Shown in pieces: positions 29,981-44,900 of a stretch of DNA of 64,000 nucleotides. Made by a program: the position numbers and the translations under genes. Below the pieces are notes generated by a model. It saw only the letters and a program-made list of their open reading frames with translations. It did not search any database and was not told the DNA's origin. Numbering within the stretch: the first letter of the stretch is position 1; every line of letters begins with the position of its first letter. This DNA is from Gari tellinella (Eukaryota > Mollusca > Bivalvia > Cardiida > Psammobiidae): NCBI GenBank assembly GCA_922989275.2, contig OV277866.1, forward strand, positions 36,969,246 through 37,033,245, read 5' to 3'.

Positions 29981-32900
29981 CTATTTGCTAACATCATAAG
30001 CATCAAATGGCGGACAAACAGGAACAAATCGGAGGCCAGGGATCTTCTTGAGAATGTTGTTGATATACGGTATAATGTATACAGTTCTAGCAAGCTTCTT
30101 TCTTCGTAGTTCATCTCGCACAGACAGGGCATGGTCATCGCAGACATCTCCTTGGATACCTAGCTCCTCCTGCCAGGCTAAAATACCGCGCTCTTGGAGC
30201 GTACCTGAAATACATAGGATAAGGGTGTCCGGATGGCACAGTGGTTAACGTACCCGCTCCTCAAGCGATGCGGTCCCGAGTTCCACCCTAGACCCGTCTT
30301 ACGAAACGTCGTAAGGCAAATATTGTGGTAAGGCAGATTCTAAAATTCTCAATTATTGTTTATTTTTCTAGTTAATCCTGTCTTATGACAACTCTTTAGA
30401 TTTCAATGAGATATCACAAGACAGGATTTGACGGAGAACAAGAACAAATAAATTATTTGATAGTATTGACTTAGGACCGTTTTTGCCGTACAACGTTTCG
30501 CAAGACGAGCCAAGAGTCTGGGCAGTATGTGGGATACGCCGTCATTTGAGCCATTGAGAATGATTTGGTTTTTGTTGTTATAGCTTGTTTCGTAATCGAT
30601 GTAAAATAAATAAAGTTTAAACCTTAAGGGTGTATCAATGTCATGAGCCATTTATTTCAAAGTATTAAACTTTTTTTCTATCATTGTTTTTTTGGAAGAG
30701 CTATTTATGATGAATGAAAAAATGAAAAAAATATATATGGTGGTGTCCTTTTTTTTGAGCTACAGCGATTTGAAAAAGGTATGTCAAATTTGGATTTTTT
30801 TCTTCAAATTTTACCCATTCAGAGTACAAGCTTCAGTAAAATCTATTTCAAAACAAAACAAAAATGTTAATTTGGGTTTTCTTTATTTATTTCATGTCTA
30901 TGGTGGTATGTTCACATATATAAACCAAATTTAGACAAAGCATGCCTCAGGTTTGAACAATATGGATCCTTGAATATCAAAAATATGCTTTATATAGGGC
31001 ATGATTTTATTAGATTTTTTATTTTATGAAAAAAAGTAAAAAAGTTTGAAAATGAAATAGTTCTAGTATTAAACTTTTTCTTATATTCTACCACATGAAA
31101 GCCCATACTAAGGCTGTTCAAAATATGAAAAGAAATTGAAAGGTCAGTGTTGAAAATTTTGAGTTATTAAAGTAAAAAGAGTTATCGCCCCTTACAAAAT
31201 TTACAAAAAAGTACCATATCGATGATATTTAGAGCTTTATAAATTTCACATTTGGTGCCTGTTTTCTCTTAAATTAGTTTTTGTATGAAGAAATACTACC
31301 ATAGATAGGAAATAAATAACACAAAACCAAATTATCATATTTGTTTTCATTTAAAATGGGTTTTATTGAAGCGGGCTGTTTGAAAAGGACAAAATAACAG
31401 GAAGTGGGTGGGGTAAATTTTACATGGCCGTAGAGCCAACTGCTGTTCACCAAAATGTACACTTTTTATATTTTTTCATTCATCTTAAATAGCTCTTCAA
31501 TACAAAACCATCATAGAGTGTTTTCATATACTTTGAAAAGTTCCCAAATTCATGACATTGATACACCCTTAAACAAATAGAAAAGAAATACATAGAATCA
31601 CCTTGACTGACTGATAAAATACATGATTTATAGAATATGATGGCGGACTCTGATTCTGAGGTACTATCTAGCACTGCTATGATACTGAGTTTCTGAGTAC
31701 TGAGTTATATGTTTTTACTTAGGAAATATTGATTTGGATGTCAAACGCGTCACACGGCGTTTGCTCTGTATCCAAACTGTTTGCATACTTATGTTAGTGT
31801 TATAGAGCCTGGCAGCGAAAGGGTTAAAGGTACGATTCCTTACATTGCGCTTGAAAATTGGAAAATCTTAGGATTATAAGCAACATATGGAAGCCCTGAC
31901 ACAACTTTTGCTGCATCTAAAACATTTACCTGGCATCGTGTTGTCTAGGAAACAGGCCAGAAGACCAGCCATGAACACGGGGTTTGCCAGGAACATCGTT
32001 ATGGTGTTGTCGAGACGAGGCAAGCCTGTAGAATAAATGTCTTCTGTTAAATATAAGCTTAGCTTTCATAAAACATTTGAGCCGTGCAATGAGAAAACCT
32101 TCATTATTGCATTGTATGAGTGTACAGACCAAACACCGTTGTCATCACATGCTACATGTATGTATATGAGTATGGTCTACACTATCAATACCATAAATAA
32201 TACAGCTACATAAAATGCTTTAGATGCAGGTTGGTGGCAAACAGTGAAGGTCAAGACCAGCCGCCCGCCCCGTCTTGGACGCGGCGGCTGACCTTTATAT
32301 ACACTGTTTGCCACTGTTTGAACAGGTTTTCTAATGACACGTCTCATTTGTTCATGTATTAAGTAAATTATTAGTTTGATGGATGGAATACCTTGGCCAA
32401 ATATCGCTATGCATGGAGGTTCTAATTCAACAAAGGAGTTTTGACCTTTCGGTCAAATCGTCTTGGCAGCCTAGAAACAAAACACAGATCGTCTGCAATG
32501 TGCGCGACTTTGTTCTCCGATGCCATATGTGGCGACACTGAAATCATCAGTGATTCGACGGCTATCCGAGAAGAATGCATGTATTGTTAAAATCGTCATA
32601 ATGAACTAACCTGTATCTATTGGATATTTTTACTTGTCTGCATTCTTCAAATCATTACTTTAGATGTTTAGTTATCTCTGTATTACTGTTCAACTCTTTT
32701 CAAATGAACAAACCAATAATGGTTGGATGTGTGTAAGTCTGTTTTGTTAAAATTCTTACAATGGACAAATCGTCATCTATTTTGTATTTCGTTGTGTTTT
32801 GAATGATTTAGAGTTGATTTAATTTTTTAAACAATATCTTACAAGATGACACACAGTGTAGACCCTGATCAGAGGAACCGAAGAGGACAGATCTGATCAG

Positions 32901-35900
32901 GGTATGCACTGTTTGCATAGGACAAATATATTCTTGACTAGTTTACTATTTGTAAATGACACATATATCGATGCTTTGTGTAAATTGATTAAATATGCCT
33001 ACATGACCGCCTTAATATTCTGAATGCTATGTACATCTCCTCAACAAATTTGTTGTCTGCAACAATTCTTATTATTACTCGGCGTCTCATTTCAGTGTTC
33101 CTAATTGTAACTATGAACAAATACAGCAATATTGGACTTTGTAATTTTAAGAATAATAAATTATTCCAGTTGGAAGTAACATACTATTTCCATATAAACA
33201 CGTATTTATTTACTAAAGCAATTTAAACAATCCATGGCCAAAGTTGGACTCGATCAGACCCGAAACTTGACTCTAAATATGTGCCCATCTTCATTTAAGT
33301 AGGTTGCCTACAATTTCAAAACAAACATACTTTTTCGTAATTGCATGCTATCTGCGTTTAGTTTCCATTAAACGGGAAGTATGAAACGAACTACCCAATA
33401 CGCTGCAGTCATACCTGTATCTATAGGGTCTTTAGTAGTCTGTATCCAGTATGGCATCATAAGAGAGATCAACATTGACATGCCAATGATGGACAGGTTC
33501 CTCTTTGACTGCAGGTCTATAAACTGTAGGTTGGACAACATTACCCCTATCAGGACCCCGAAGTTGATAATCTGCATTCCGCCAACCACGGAGTAGGGGA
33601 TGGTGACGAAGATGGCTCCAACCTTACCGATCACACCAAATATAATGAAGAGAAGACCAAGAACTTGGAAAACCCTCAGGCTGGCCACCTAAAACGAATG
33701 CATTATAAAGGCTAATGAATAGCCATTTGTAAACGTTATAGTAGCTTAATGCAAGGCGAAAGTCAGGAGTCAAATGCATCGTTAGTATTTAGCAGTTCAA
33801 CACGGTGCGACAGTTGAATTGAAAACAGATTTCACTTTCAGGCAAAGCAGTATGTTTCTCACAGCCTGGTTCCTCATTCAGTTCAGGTAATCGATTTCCA
33901 TTAAGCAGGACTCTTTTATAAGACATATCAGTGCAAGCTTAATGACAGATTGATGAAAAAGTATGCCCAACAACAATGGTATTTACCCTGGTGATGCCTA
34001 TTGCGCCAATATTCCCGCCAAACGTTGAAGTGGCATGCCCAGCGCCCGCCCATCCTGCCATAATACTCATAAAGCCTTCTACCGCTATTCCACGGTTTAC
34101 CGCGTGTTTAGGCGGAGGAGGGGCGTCGCATATTTTTGCACATGCGTAGTAATCACCAATGGAGTCAATGATCGATCCTATGGTACCCATCAGAAACGTG
34201 ACTAGAGCACCAGTGTCAATACTTGGCGATCCGAATTGACCTACAACAGAAACATGAAATATCAATTGATTTTCTCATTGATCATATTGCCTTCAAAATA
34301 AACCAATATTTTGTTTAACGTACCCTTCTTGTTCAATTTAGTTGAAACACCATTATTCAATCCTAACTGTCATAAACATGAATAATTTTTTTTTTTTTTT
34401 TTTTTTACATCGATGGCGGTCTTTAGTTCTGCCAACCAAATGCAGATTACGAAAAATGCAGGTTGTTCCTATAGGAGTACTGTTCTGTATTTTGTTTATC
34501 GAGGATTTAATAAAAATCCGCATCGAATATTATAGGAATAAACAACATATTTTTGACGTTCATGACGGTATGACTACATTAGCTTCGCAGGGGGTAAATT
34601 CCGTAAACGCCCGAAGGGCGTTTACGTTAAATTTACCCCCGAAGCTAATGTAGTCATACCGTCATGAGCGGCAAAGAGATGTTGTTTATTCCTTATATTT
34701 ATATTTTCTGTCTTGTCAATTTAATGTGTTTATTGGCCAGATCTGTTTTTCTGTATAAGAATTTATCATATACCGGTCAAAGAGGTTTGATAGATGTAAT
34801 GTAGATGTAATAGCCATTCCAGTTTCTAAATATGGTGAGAAAGTAGTCCCAACTACATATACTCTAACTGTATTAAACATTCAGGATTTTTCCCAGTAAA
34901 CTTTCTCTCTGTGAATGGAAAATACTTACAAGGCAAACAAATAACAGTGCAACTTGAATATCTATTGCCAAAGCACATTCTAAAAATACAGGTCGCGGTT
35001 GTTTTCTTAACCCATTTACACACATAGCAACGCGATGGCAACGACCTATGGGTCTGTATCACTCCGCTAGTGTCATATGACCGTCGACCAATGGGAGCTT
35101 AGTGTTAAGTGCCGGATGTAGTCTATTTGAACAAGTCCACGAATAGCACGGGCGAAATCCGAACTGGCTAAAACCAGTTCCGAAGTGTAGGTTCATCGAC
35201 AGATGTATCGCATATTTTTAATAGGATTACATAAAGACTTTACAGGGTGAATGTAAATATAGCTTAATAAAATACATAATTATATTGGCAATATAGACTA
35301 AAGGAAATGTTATTACATGTTTTTACCAATTCAATTAAACGCTTCTGTGATTAAAGCTTAATATTTATTGCGAAATAGTATTTTTGCCGATCAGGTTTTA
35401 ATGAATAGTAAATTCGTTCAAGAACCTATATCATGCTCTACACTTATTACAATGTTTTCGGGTTTCAGTTTGGTAGAACAGGGAAGAACAACGTCCTATC
35501 CGCTGTACAACTAACCCGGATACGGTAAAATAAACCAATTGGTGTCCCTGACAATAAACAGTCTTGAGTCTGTCCTGGCGTAGAAGTCTGTGGCCTTTGG
35601 ATCGTCACTGAACACTCCGGCTAGGGTCAATATGGCACTCACAGACCAACCAATCACAGTAGCGATCAAAACCTGCAATAACATCAAATAACATGATATA
35701 GCATAATATAACAAAGCACAACATAACAATGCGATCAAAACCTGTAATAACATACATTTGTAACATAATATGATAAAGCATAACATAACACAACATGATA
35801 GGCTATAGCATAAAATCACACAACGTAACTCAACATAAAATAACATGACATAACATTGTTAACTTGAAACATATCACAAAATACAGGTGGAAAAACGTCT

Positions 35901-38900
35901 TCCCCTATCAACCATTTTGCTGTTGTAATGTTTTCTCTTTGAAAAAAATTGTCATCTGCTTTTAATACCCGGAGTTAAATTTCGGGGAATTTATACGACA
36001 TGAGTGTCTATCAGTATAAATTCTGATAAGAGGTCTTGTAAAAACGGACCCGAACACGTACAGCGGAGAATCTGTTATTATTTCCCAATAAACGCGTTTA
36101 CGCTAAAACTATTATTTGCAGTGCAAACAGTTTGGAGCCAGATCAGACGCCGGGTAACCCGGCGTCTGATCAGGCTCGAAACTGTTTGCCACCAAGATAA
36201 ACAAGAATTATCAGAATTGTCCAAAATTTGTTCTTTTCTATGTTTTAGTGCTTTGCGTTTGCGTACGTTTGCGTTTAAACGGGAAAGTGGTCGTAATAAA
36301 GAGGTTTTACTGTATTTCTCAGCAACCATGTACATTTAATTACTTACCGAAAATACTTTATGGAAGGGGAAGAACTTGACGTGACAACCACGACGTCTGG
36401 ACCAGGCTGGCAATGGTGTACGACGCTTACCAAGGTAGAAAGACAATATCAGGGCAACGCCCACAGTTCTGAAGAAATGTCGGTTATCAAACGAAACAGT
36501 TTAATCATCTGCCTACTAAATTGAAGAACATTTTCTGGATATACCATAAGCATTGTTCCACTTCGCAACCGTTGAAACAATTTAAACCATTTAGAAGATT
36601 CATTTAGTTGTTAAAACATTTGCTTCTATCTTCTTGAAGCGAGCAGAAACAAGACATGTTATACATGCGTCTACCCAATGGGTGCTCATATCAAACACTG
36701 CTACTTTGTAAGTTGGCAGAAGCGAAAGAAAATGACATGTGGGGTACTTAATTGGAGATTATACGACGTACTATTGTAATTTGGTTGTTTTATCCTTTCT
36801 TAAACATCGTCCAATTAGGTAGTTTGCTATTCTACTCTTTTTTTTAATTTAAGTGTTAGACATTCAGGTTGACGAAACGTAAAAACGAATGTCAAACATT
36901 TAAGAGTCCTAATAAGATAAAGAGTTACTCGTCATCCAACTTGAACAAACATTGTTTGAAAAATCCAGTTTAGAAACCATTGGGTGGGAAATGGATAACC
37001 ATGCTCTTGATATTTCTGATAATCACACAGAGAGCTAAACGGAACCCTATAGCAGTACTAAAATAATGATGACAAGATCAGAAATTTACGTAATATCGAT
37101 AATAAAAAAAACGCTTACAAAAATGTAACTCCCCACTGCGCACGCGCAAACTTGACTGTTGCCCTGTAGACATACAGTCCCATAATAGTCAGCGCTGGAA
37201 CCACAGTGACAGGACCAATGAACCGGAGTAGGAAACCAACAAGACCGGTCAATCCAACTAGTAGATGTAGGACACCGGCTATCATTAAACTGCCCTCCAG
37301 CTGAAATTGTTAATAAAGTCAAAACACACAGTAACTTGAAGATTTTCCCTCATCAAACCTTTGGCAAAGTCGTCCGTCTTTTCGATACCAACCTTCTGCA
37401 TGCTATTTACATAGGCAAATTTGTGATCATATCGGTAACTGTCAGATTTTAAGAAAAAGATGTGAGTTAAAGTAGCTGTGTGTCTGATCTTGATCCAAAC
37501 TACATGTAATTGGCATTAGTGTGCTATTTGTTGACAGAAAATGCAAATAAATCAATTTTGTGAACGTTTGCAGTTCTGATCGACTCGATTATAATAGATC
37601 GAATATGTAAAGAATGTAAAGTGTAAGGGCCATATCAGATCTGAGACGTTCTGCGCCTGACCAGGCTCAAAACCATTGTCAATTAACATTGATCTTCTTC
37701 AATGTTAATAGTCTCTCAGTTTCAACATTAACATATTGCATTCGTTTGAATGGGAAAATATAATACATGGATATTACTACTGTTTGCACATTCATAAGCA
37801 GATGTAGGTCATGTTACTTGTAGTCGCAACATACATCCTTGAATTGTGTACCATTAAAAACATCAACGATAAACTGATTATGGGAGAAAAGGCCGATATT
37901 GTAAACTTTTATGCCACATGATGACATAACCATGTAACATAATGGATAGTAATAAAGTGTTGTTGTTCTTTCCTCATAGATCCGTTTAAACAAAACCTTG
38001 CAGACAGTTCGGAGCAAGATCAGGCTCCAAACTGTTTGCAAATCAGAAGGAAACAGTTGGTGAAAATCGCAGGCATTGTCAACAATTTATATTTTTCTAT
38101 ATTTTATTTATTCATTTTGCGTTTTGTTTGCATTTTAAAAACTGGAAATAATGACGTCTTATCCATAGTTAAACCCGTGTTCAGCGGTCATTCGACAAAA
38201 ATACATGGCCCAGCGCTTATAAAGCGTTTGGGTTGAGATTGAATGCGTTTTCAGGCATTTGATTGGTCAGATTTGAGCATAGGCTCAAATCTGACCAATC
38301 AGAATTATGCTTGAGAACGATTTCAGACGCAGGGCAAACGCTTTATAAGCATGGACCATGGACATCTCTTTAGACAGGTTACTGCTTATATAAAGACAAA
38401 AGAAATATCACAGCAGCTTTGGCATTATGCATTAAAATATTAAGTTGTTATTTTAGGGCTTACTGTATGTAAATGTAATATGCTGTAAAAATCATGTTGT
38501 AAATGTAGTTTAGATTGTCTTACATCATATTTACAAAACAAAAAAAGACGGGCGTACGACAACGGACCACGAACACAGGGCGATCTCAATAGTTGACAGT
38601 GGCACTTTGTTCCAGATGACCTAAAAAGTCATAAAACCCTCAGCGCCAACGGGGATATGATTATCAACTTGTCGAAAGATAACGCCCTCTCCCCTGTAAA
38701 AACCATGGTGAATCTTACCATTTGTACTTTTCCAAGTTCAGTGGAATACATTGAGGTAGGTGTAGCTGAAGCTGATTCATTGGCTGTGATGTTACCCATC
38801 TCTGCAGATAGACACAGTACGAATATAGACACACTATATATGTACATTAACACATTCGTTATTTCATAAAATTTCAAAATACAATTTCAGTTTGCCAATA

Positions 38901-41900
38901 AGGTATTGGCTTTGAGTTGTGTTAATATAACAATGCAAAACGAACAACAGTGTAGATCCAGTTCAAATGGATATTGCATGAGCTTTGTTTTTATCTGTGT
39001 CCACATTATTTGCATACACATGTGGTACAACTGTACTCAATTCGTTTACACTGTAAAGGACGTGCACAATCATCGCCAGGGTCCTATGGGTTTCGCAAAG
39101 CGAGGTGATTTCTGAATAGGGGTCATTGAAAGAGTTTCCCACTCTCTTTCACTTCCGATCCACACCTTCATCTCTGTCGCAGGCTACGCTCTACTTTTGG
39201 CGTAGTATTCTTTAAAAATGATAGCGCTTCTGTCTTTTTCAGCGTCTTTTACAAGAAAATTAATCAAAAACTCATTTGATCTAATTTAGCAGTAGCGTGA
39301 TGAATTTAACATAATTTTAACATAACATTATTTTATTGGCTCAAGCATTTTTACAATATTTCTGGCCATTTGAAGGCAAAACGAGATGAACAAATTAACA
39401 GAGAAGCAATATATCACTGCAATACCGTACACTGGAGTAAGGTAGTATAATATAAACAGTTAACATTTCTTTCATGTAACCATCATTCAAATGTTAAATA
39501 TTAATCTCATTTCAAATCAGTTAAAGGCCTAACTCTGGCTCAGCTGGATGTCAATTGGACTGTTTATTACATGGTAGGGTCCAAACATGCTAAATACACA
39601 ATTGTTACATCATATTACCCAGAGGCACCCATATGCATCATGGTCTAGAGTATTATGTATCATTTAAGGTAGATACGGGATCTATAGCTGATCAATTTTA
39701 ACACTGTGATTGTTGTATACATAAACACTCAGTTTTGTTCCAACTCATGTGCCAATTATCAAGCTGTGTTTGGGGGGTAATGCTATGAGAGATTTGATTT
39801 AACCCTTTAAGATTTAAATAGGCCTTTTGAATACGTGTTGGAAATTATCATTCTTGTGAAAGTTGTAAGAGTAAAACTAGCGGTTGTAAACAGTGTACAT
39901 CCAGGCAAGACGACTGCCGTAGTCGTCCGATCTCGCACTGCACTATTTGCTAATGAAACTTCAGATGATCTTATTATTTGGTGTTCAATGAAGCTGGTCT
40001 TCATTTATAAAGATTAAAAAGTCTGATTATTAAAGGCGGTAACGAATTATGATTATGACAATAAGAACATTTATTTAGTACACACGTTCAATCTCCACTT
40101 TGTCTGTACATGTCCACTGAGGCAGCGTGCTAAGCGCCAGGAGGGGAACAACGTAGGTCGCTGTTGGGCCTTGATACAATGGAAGCCTGAAACACAACAT
40201 GGATAGATCGATGGCTGATTTGGAACTCACTTGCTGTTTATTTTCGTTCAAGACATGATATGTAAAGTAAACTATGATATCGTTGGTAAATGTACTACAT
40301 TGGAGTATGTCTTTCCCGATATATGTTGTTAATGTATTAATTATAACAAACGGTTAGTTTAGTTAGTTTAACCATATTTTATTTCAAATTCATGAAATCG
40401 GGTCGGGTCACAAACGGTTAGGACACTAGTTCCGACGCCAGGTGCATGTGTAACTCAAGAATACGCCTCTTTTTCTTCGTTTTATTGCAATGCGTTTGCA
40501 ATCTGATTTTTTGACCGGACAGAACAGCGTATTCCCCCATGCATTAGCATACCGTTATATCTCCACCCTGAGCATCTGAGGCCCGTTTCATAAAACTTCG
40601 TACGACAAATGTTGTCGTAAGTCTGATTATAAAAGTCTCAATATTTTTTTTATTTCTCCATCTAATCCTGTCTTGTGACATTTTTTTGGAATCGTCTTGA
40701 AAAGACGATTCCAAAAATATATCACAAGACCGGATTAAATAGAGAAATAAGAAATTAAATGCATTTTAAAGTTTTGACTTACGATCGATATTTTCGTACG
40801 AAGTTTTATGAAACGGGCCCCAGAAGTGTAGTAGTACAATGTGCTACGAATTGCTACACATATAACTAAACATATTTTGCCTAAAACACGCGACATGTAG
40901 GCGGAGGGGGGGGGGGGGGGGTGTTAAAAAGGGTCTTAAATGGCAGAACGTTGTTATAATTGCACAAGGGGGCATTAACACAATTTGATTGTACATGTAT
41001 TTTGATTATAAATTAACGTCTTGTTTCAGACGAGTCATGTTTCGAAGGCAATGGAATATAGTGTCATAGATTATACTTTAAGCATGTCTTACATACCTGA
41101 TACCAATAGTATTCTGTAGTAACGTACACAATCCAGACATAAACATTGTTGTACTCAGCAGTCTCGCTTTCAGAGCCTCGTTTGAGCGTGCGCACAGGAT
41201 ATCCGCTACCAGAAGAGATGTTGAGAGGCTTCTTGATAAAGATAGAAGTCCTTGCTAAATAAAACAATATTAGTAGTTTTGTGTTTTCATGACATAGGCA
41301 GTGAAATAAACACTTGTATTGATAAAACAATCCAGTTGTTACTGACTCAGCATTTTTAAAGTAACCCCACCAGCCCTATAACGACCATTAACTAATTCCA
41401 GATGTCAATTTAAAACAACATGAAAGTAAAGCAGAACTCTTTCTGCTTCATGTTCATCTAATTTTAAGTAGTTACATGCCAAAAGCGAACCATTATTAAT
41501 AGTCGTAATAGCAGTTATTTAACAATGTCTCATTACAACAGTGATGGCAGAATACAAATAATTAGAAAAATGTTGTAGATTTCAATTCGTTAACTAATTA
41601 GTCGAGTAAGTTACTCGGAATAAGTTCTAAATATGTTATATCTCAAAACGAGCAATTCTTTTAATGATGACCACGTTGAACATCAAAATGTTTACCTTAG
41701 TTTGTACCACAGGTACTTGACACATAGATCTAGATCTATTACCCAAAAAAAAGAAAAGAAAAAAGAAAAGAAAAAAATATTTTTTTTCTAGACTTCTATT
41801 ATAGATACAAGGTACAAGATACAAGATACAACGGAACCCAACTGTGGCGTTTTTTGACGGAATTTGATGAAATAAAAAGTAGATATTAATAAATTAATCA

Positions 41901-44900
41901 TTTCCCGAGAGCACCAAAAGAAAATATCGGCGATCCAGTCTATTTTAGCACCAGTTTAAGTCGATAGTTAAGACTACCTGTTGGATTCCGTTGTATACCT
42001 TGTATCTATAATAGAAGTATAGTAAAACCCTTTTTGTCTTTTTGTAATAGATCTAGATCTATGTGTCAAGTACCTGAGATTTAAACAATATCCTGCTTAA
42101 ACTCATTTGAATATAGGTACAGTGGAGAATCTGTTATTCTTTCCCGTTTAAACGCAAACGTACGCAAACGCAAAGTACTAAAACTTAGAAAAGAACAACT
42201 TTTGGACAATTCTGATAATTCTTGTTTATCTTGGTGGCAAACAGTTTGGAGCCTGATCAGACGCCGGGTTACCCGGTGTCTGATCTGGCTCCAAACTGTT
42301 TGCACTGCAAATAATAGTTTTAGCGTAAACGCGTTTATTGGGAAAGAATAACAGATTCTCCACTGTAAGTTGCACCTTTGTCTATGGGGGAAATGGTTAA
42401 TTAAAAATGTATACACACTTATTTTAAAACAATGCACTCTACAATATTTTACGTAGACGATATTGGTATAGATACTGCGTCAAAATCCAATTACGTTACC
42501 TGCAATGCAAAACCAATTGTCAGTGGAATTGGTGGATTCTCGAAAACATCGTATTGAAACCGAGATTCTTGATGAACTTCCACTTGGAATTTTGTCTCTT
42601 CTTTCGACTTTCCATTTTCTGTAACGATCATTTTGATTGGTTCCTCACAATAGGACGACCGGGCACTGCCGGACAGTTCTCCTGCCGCCTGAAAAGTAGT
42701 CCCACTGTAAATAGTTTGGTTTCAGATCAGAAGCTGAGTGCCATATTTATATTATTCACCTCGTGCAGAATAGTGTTGTTAATTGGTCTGAATTTTTCAG
42801 TCGTCTGATCAGAGAAAGTTTTCGACTAATGAATGATTAATCGGGCATTTAAGCACCAAAGTAAATTATAGAACATTCATATTTTACACATCTTACATTT
42901 TATATTTAATCCATTTCTCAATAGCCTGTTTCTAATTTTGAAGACAGGTGACAACTGAAAGTATGTCTAGATCTAGACAATTTTTAAGCAACTTTTTTTT
43001 TAAATAAGTGTCCAGTTCCGTTAACCCTTTGTTCTACAGCTTTCCCTCTCTACAACGACACCCAATGGGAGACAAACAGTGTGTGCGTTGTCGAGAGGGG
43101 TCATTATAGGGAGGGAAATTGGTTACATTTGAAAACAGCTTGAATCCAAATCAGACGCCGCGTGACGCGGCGTCTGATCTGAATTCAATCTGTTTGTCAC
43201 TAAGTCTTGTCATTAAAGGATTTTTCTGTCAAATGTCCATTATGTAACTTAAGAAAAGACAGCAGACGACATTTTAAGCAGATAATATTGCAGAAGTAAA
43301 AGCGTTAGACATAATTGTCCCGTTTAGCAAACTGTGACAAACGTCGTTGTAAGGAGGGGATCGTTGTTTTAAAAAAGCATTTGATTCTGTTGAACGTGAT
43401 TGCTTATGGTATAAATTAAAATCTATAGGTTTGCATGGTAAAATACTAAGTGCAATACAGTCCCTTTATGAATCAGTTTCGTGTTCAGTTAAACTTAATA
43501 GCTCTTTAACCGATTGGTTCCCAGTCACAAGAGGGTTAAAACAAGGCTGCAATTTATCACCTACATTATTTTCCGTCTATATTAATGATCTAGTCCAAGA
43601 CATAAATGAAATTGACAGTGGCATTAATATTGATGACGTCATGGTATCGATTTTAATGTATGCTGATGACGTAATTCAAGTGGCGTTTATCTATAAATGA
43701 AAAGACAACAAAAGTTTTACACTTTAGAAATAAGTCACAGGAAAGGTCTAACTTTGTATTTGAATGTGGTGATATCACTTTTGAATATGAGTCGACTTAT
43801 AAATACCTTGGGTTCTGGTTTGATGAATTCTTAGATCTTTCTAAATCAGTACGTGAAATAACAAAACCAGCGAGTAGAGCGCTTGCTGTGGTGTACACGA
43901 AGTATATTAACGCTGGTGGAATGGCATATGACGTATACACTGAACTTATAGAAAAAATTGTTGAACCTGTACTTTTTTATGGAGCTGGAATTTGGGGCCA
44001 TCGTTACTATTCTGAAGTAGACACAGTCTTAAATAAAGCATGTAGATCTTTCCTAGGCACCTCAAAGAACGCCTCAAATATTGCTACAAAAGGAGATATG
44101 GGGTGGGTTTCGTGTAAAGTAAAACAAAAAATTGAAATGGTTAGACTCTGGTGTAGAGTAAAGAATATGTCTACTAATAGATTGTGTCGTAAAGTTCACG
44201 ATTGGTCCTTAACGGTAACTAATTCTTGGGAGAAAAATATGATTAGATTTATAAACGACTTACAAATAACTGATATTATGCTATGTGAAAGTCCTTGTAA
44301 AAGTAATTGTATTCAAAAAGTAAAAGAAAAACTGACATTAAAAGAACATAATGAATGGATGACACACTTAAATAGAAATGGAAATGAAAATAATGGAAAT
44401 AAACTAAGAACGTATAGATTATACAAAGATAAACTACAGACTGAGCATTATGTCAAATCTAATTTGAGACAAGACCAACGTAGAGTTTTAGCCAAGTTTC
44501 GTAGCTGTAACCTTCCTCTAGCAATTGAAACGGGAAGGTACACCCGTCCAAAAACCCTGGTGAATCAAAGAACTTGTAAATATTGCTCATCTGGCGAAGT
44601 TGAAGATGAAACTCATTTTTTAATAAATTGCGCATATTTCGATGATTTAAGATATAATCTTTTCAGCACAGCCTCAAAGGGAAATATATACTTTAACACA
44701 TATAGTTCATAACATAAACTAATATACCTTATGACTGCAGATCACTTACAATCTAAAATTGCATCATGTTTACAAAAAAATTAATGATGACTCGCAGAAG
44801 TTTATCAATTGTTTAACCCATGTGTGCCCAAATTCCTAATGAAACGACCCGGTACATGATTATACCGCTCATTCAGTACCTAGCAAAAGCAATTAGTGTA

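Noticed and set aside
41064..41330. 88-codon minus ORF (frame containing ARTSIFIKKPLN)
   Set aside because: Wrong frame over a real SLC23 exon; the correct frame gives LLVADILCARSN and joins in phase.
24094..42437. Repeated ~100-codon ORFs on both strands (e.g. 24094-24402, 29584-29889, 36004-36339, 42081-42437) with shared peptides such as AFTLKLLFAVQ
   Set aside because: They are translations of the family A MITE read through its hairpin, not genes; both strands are open because the sequence is palindromic.
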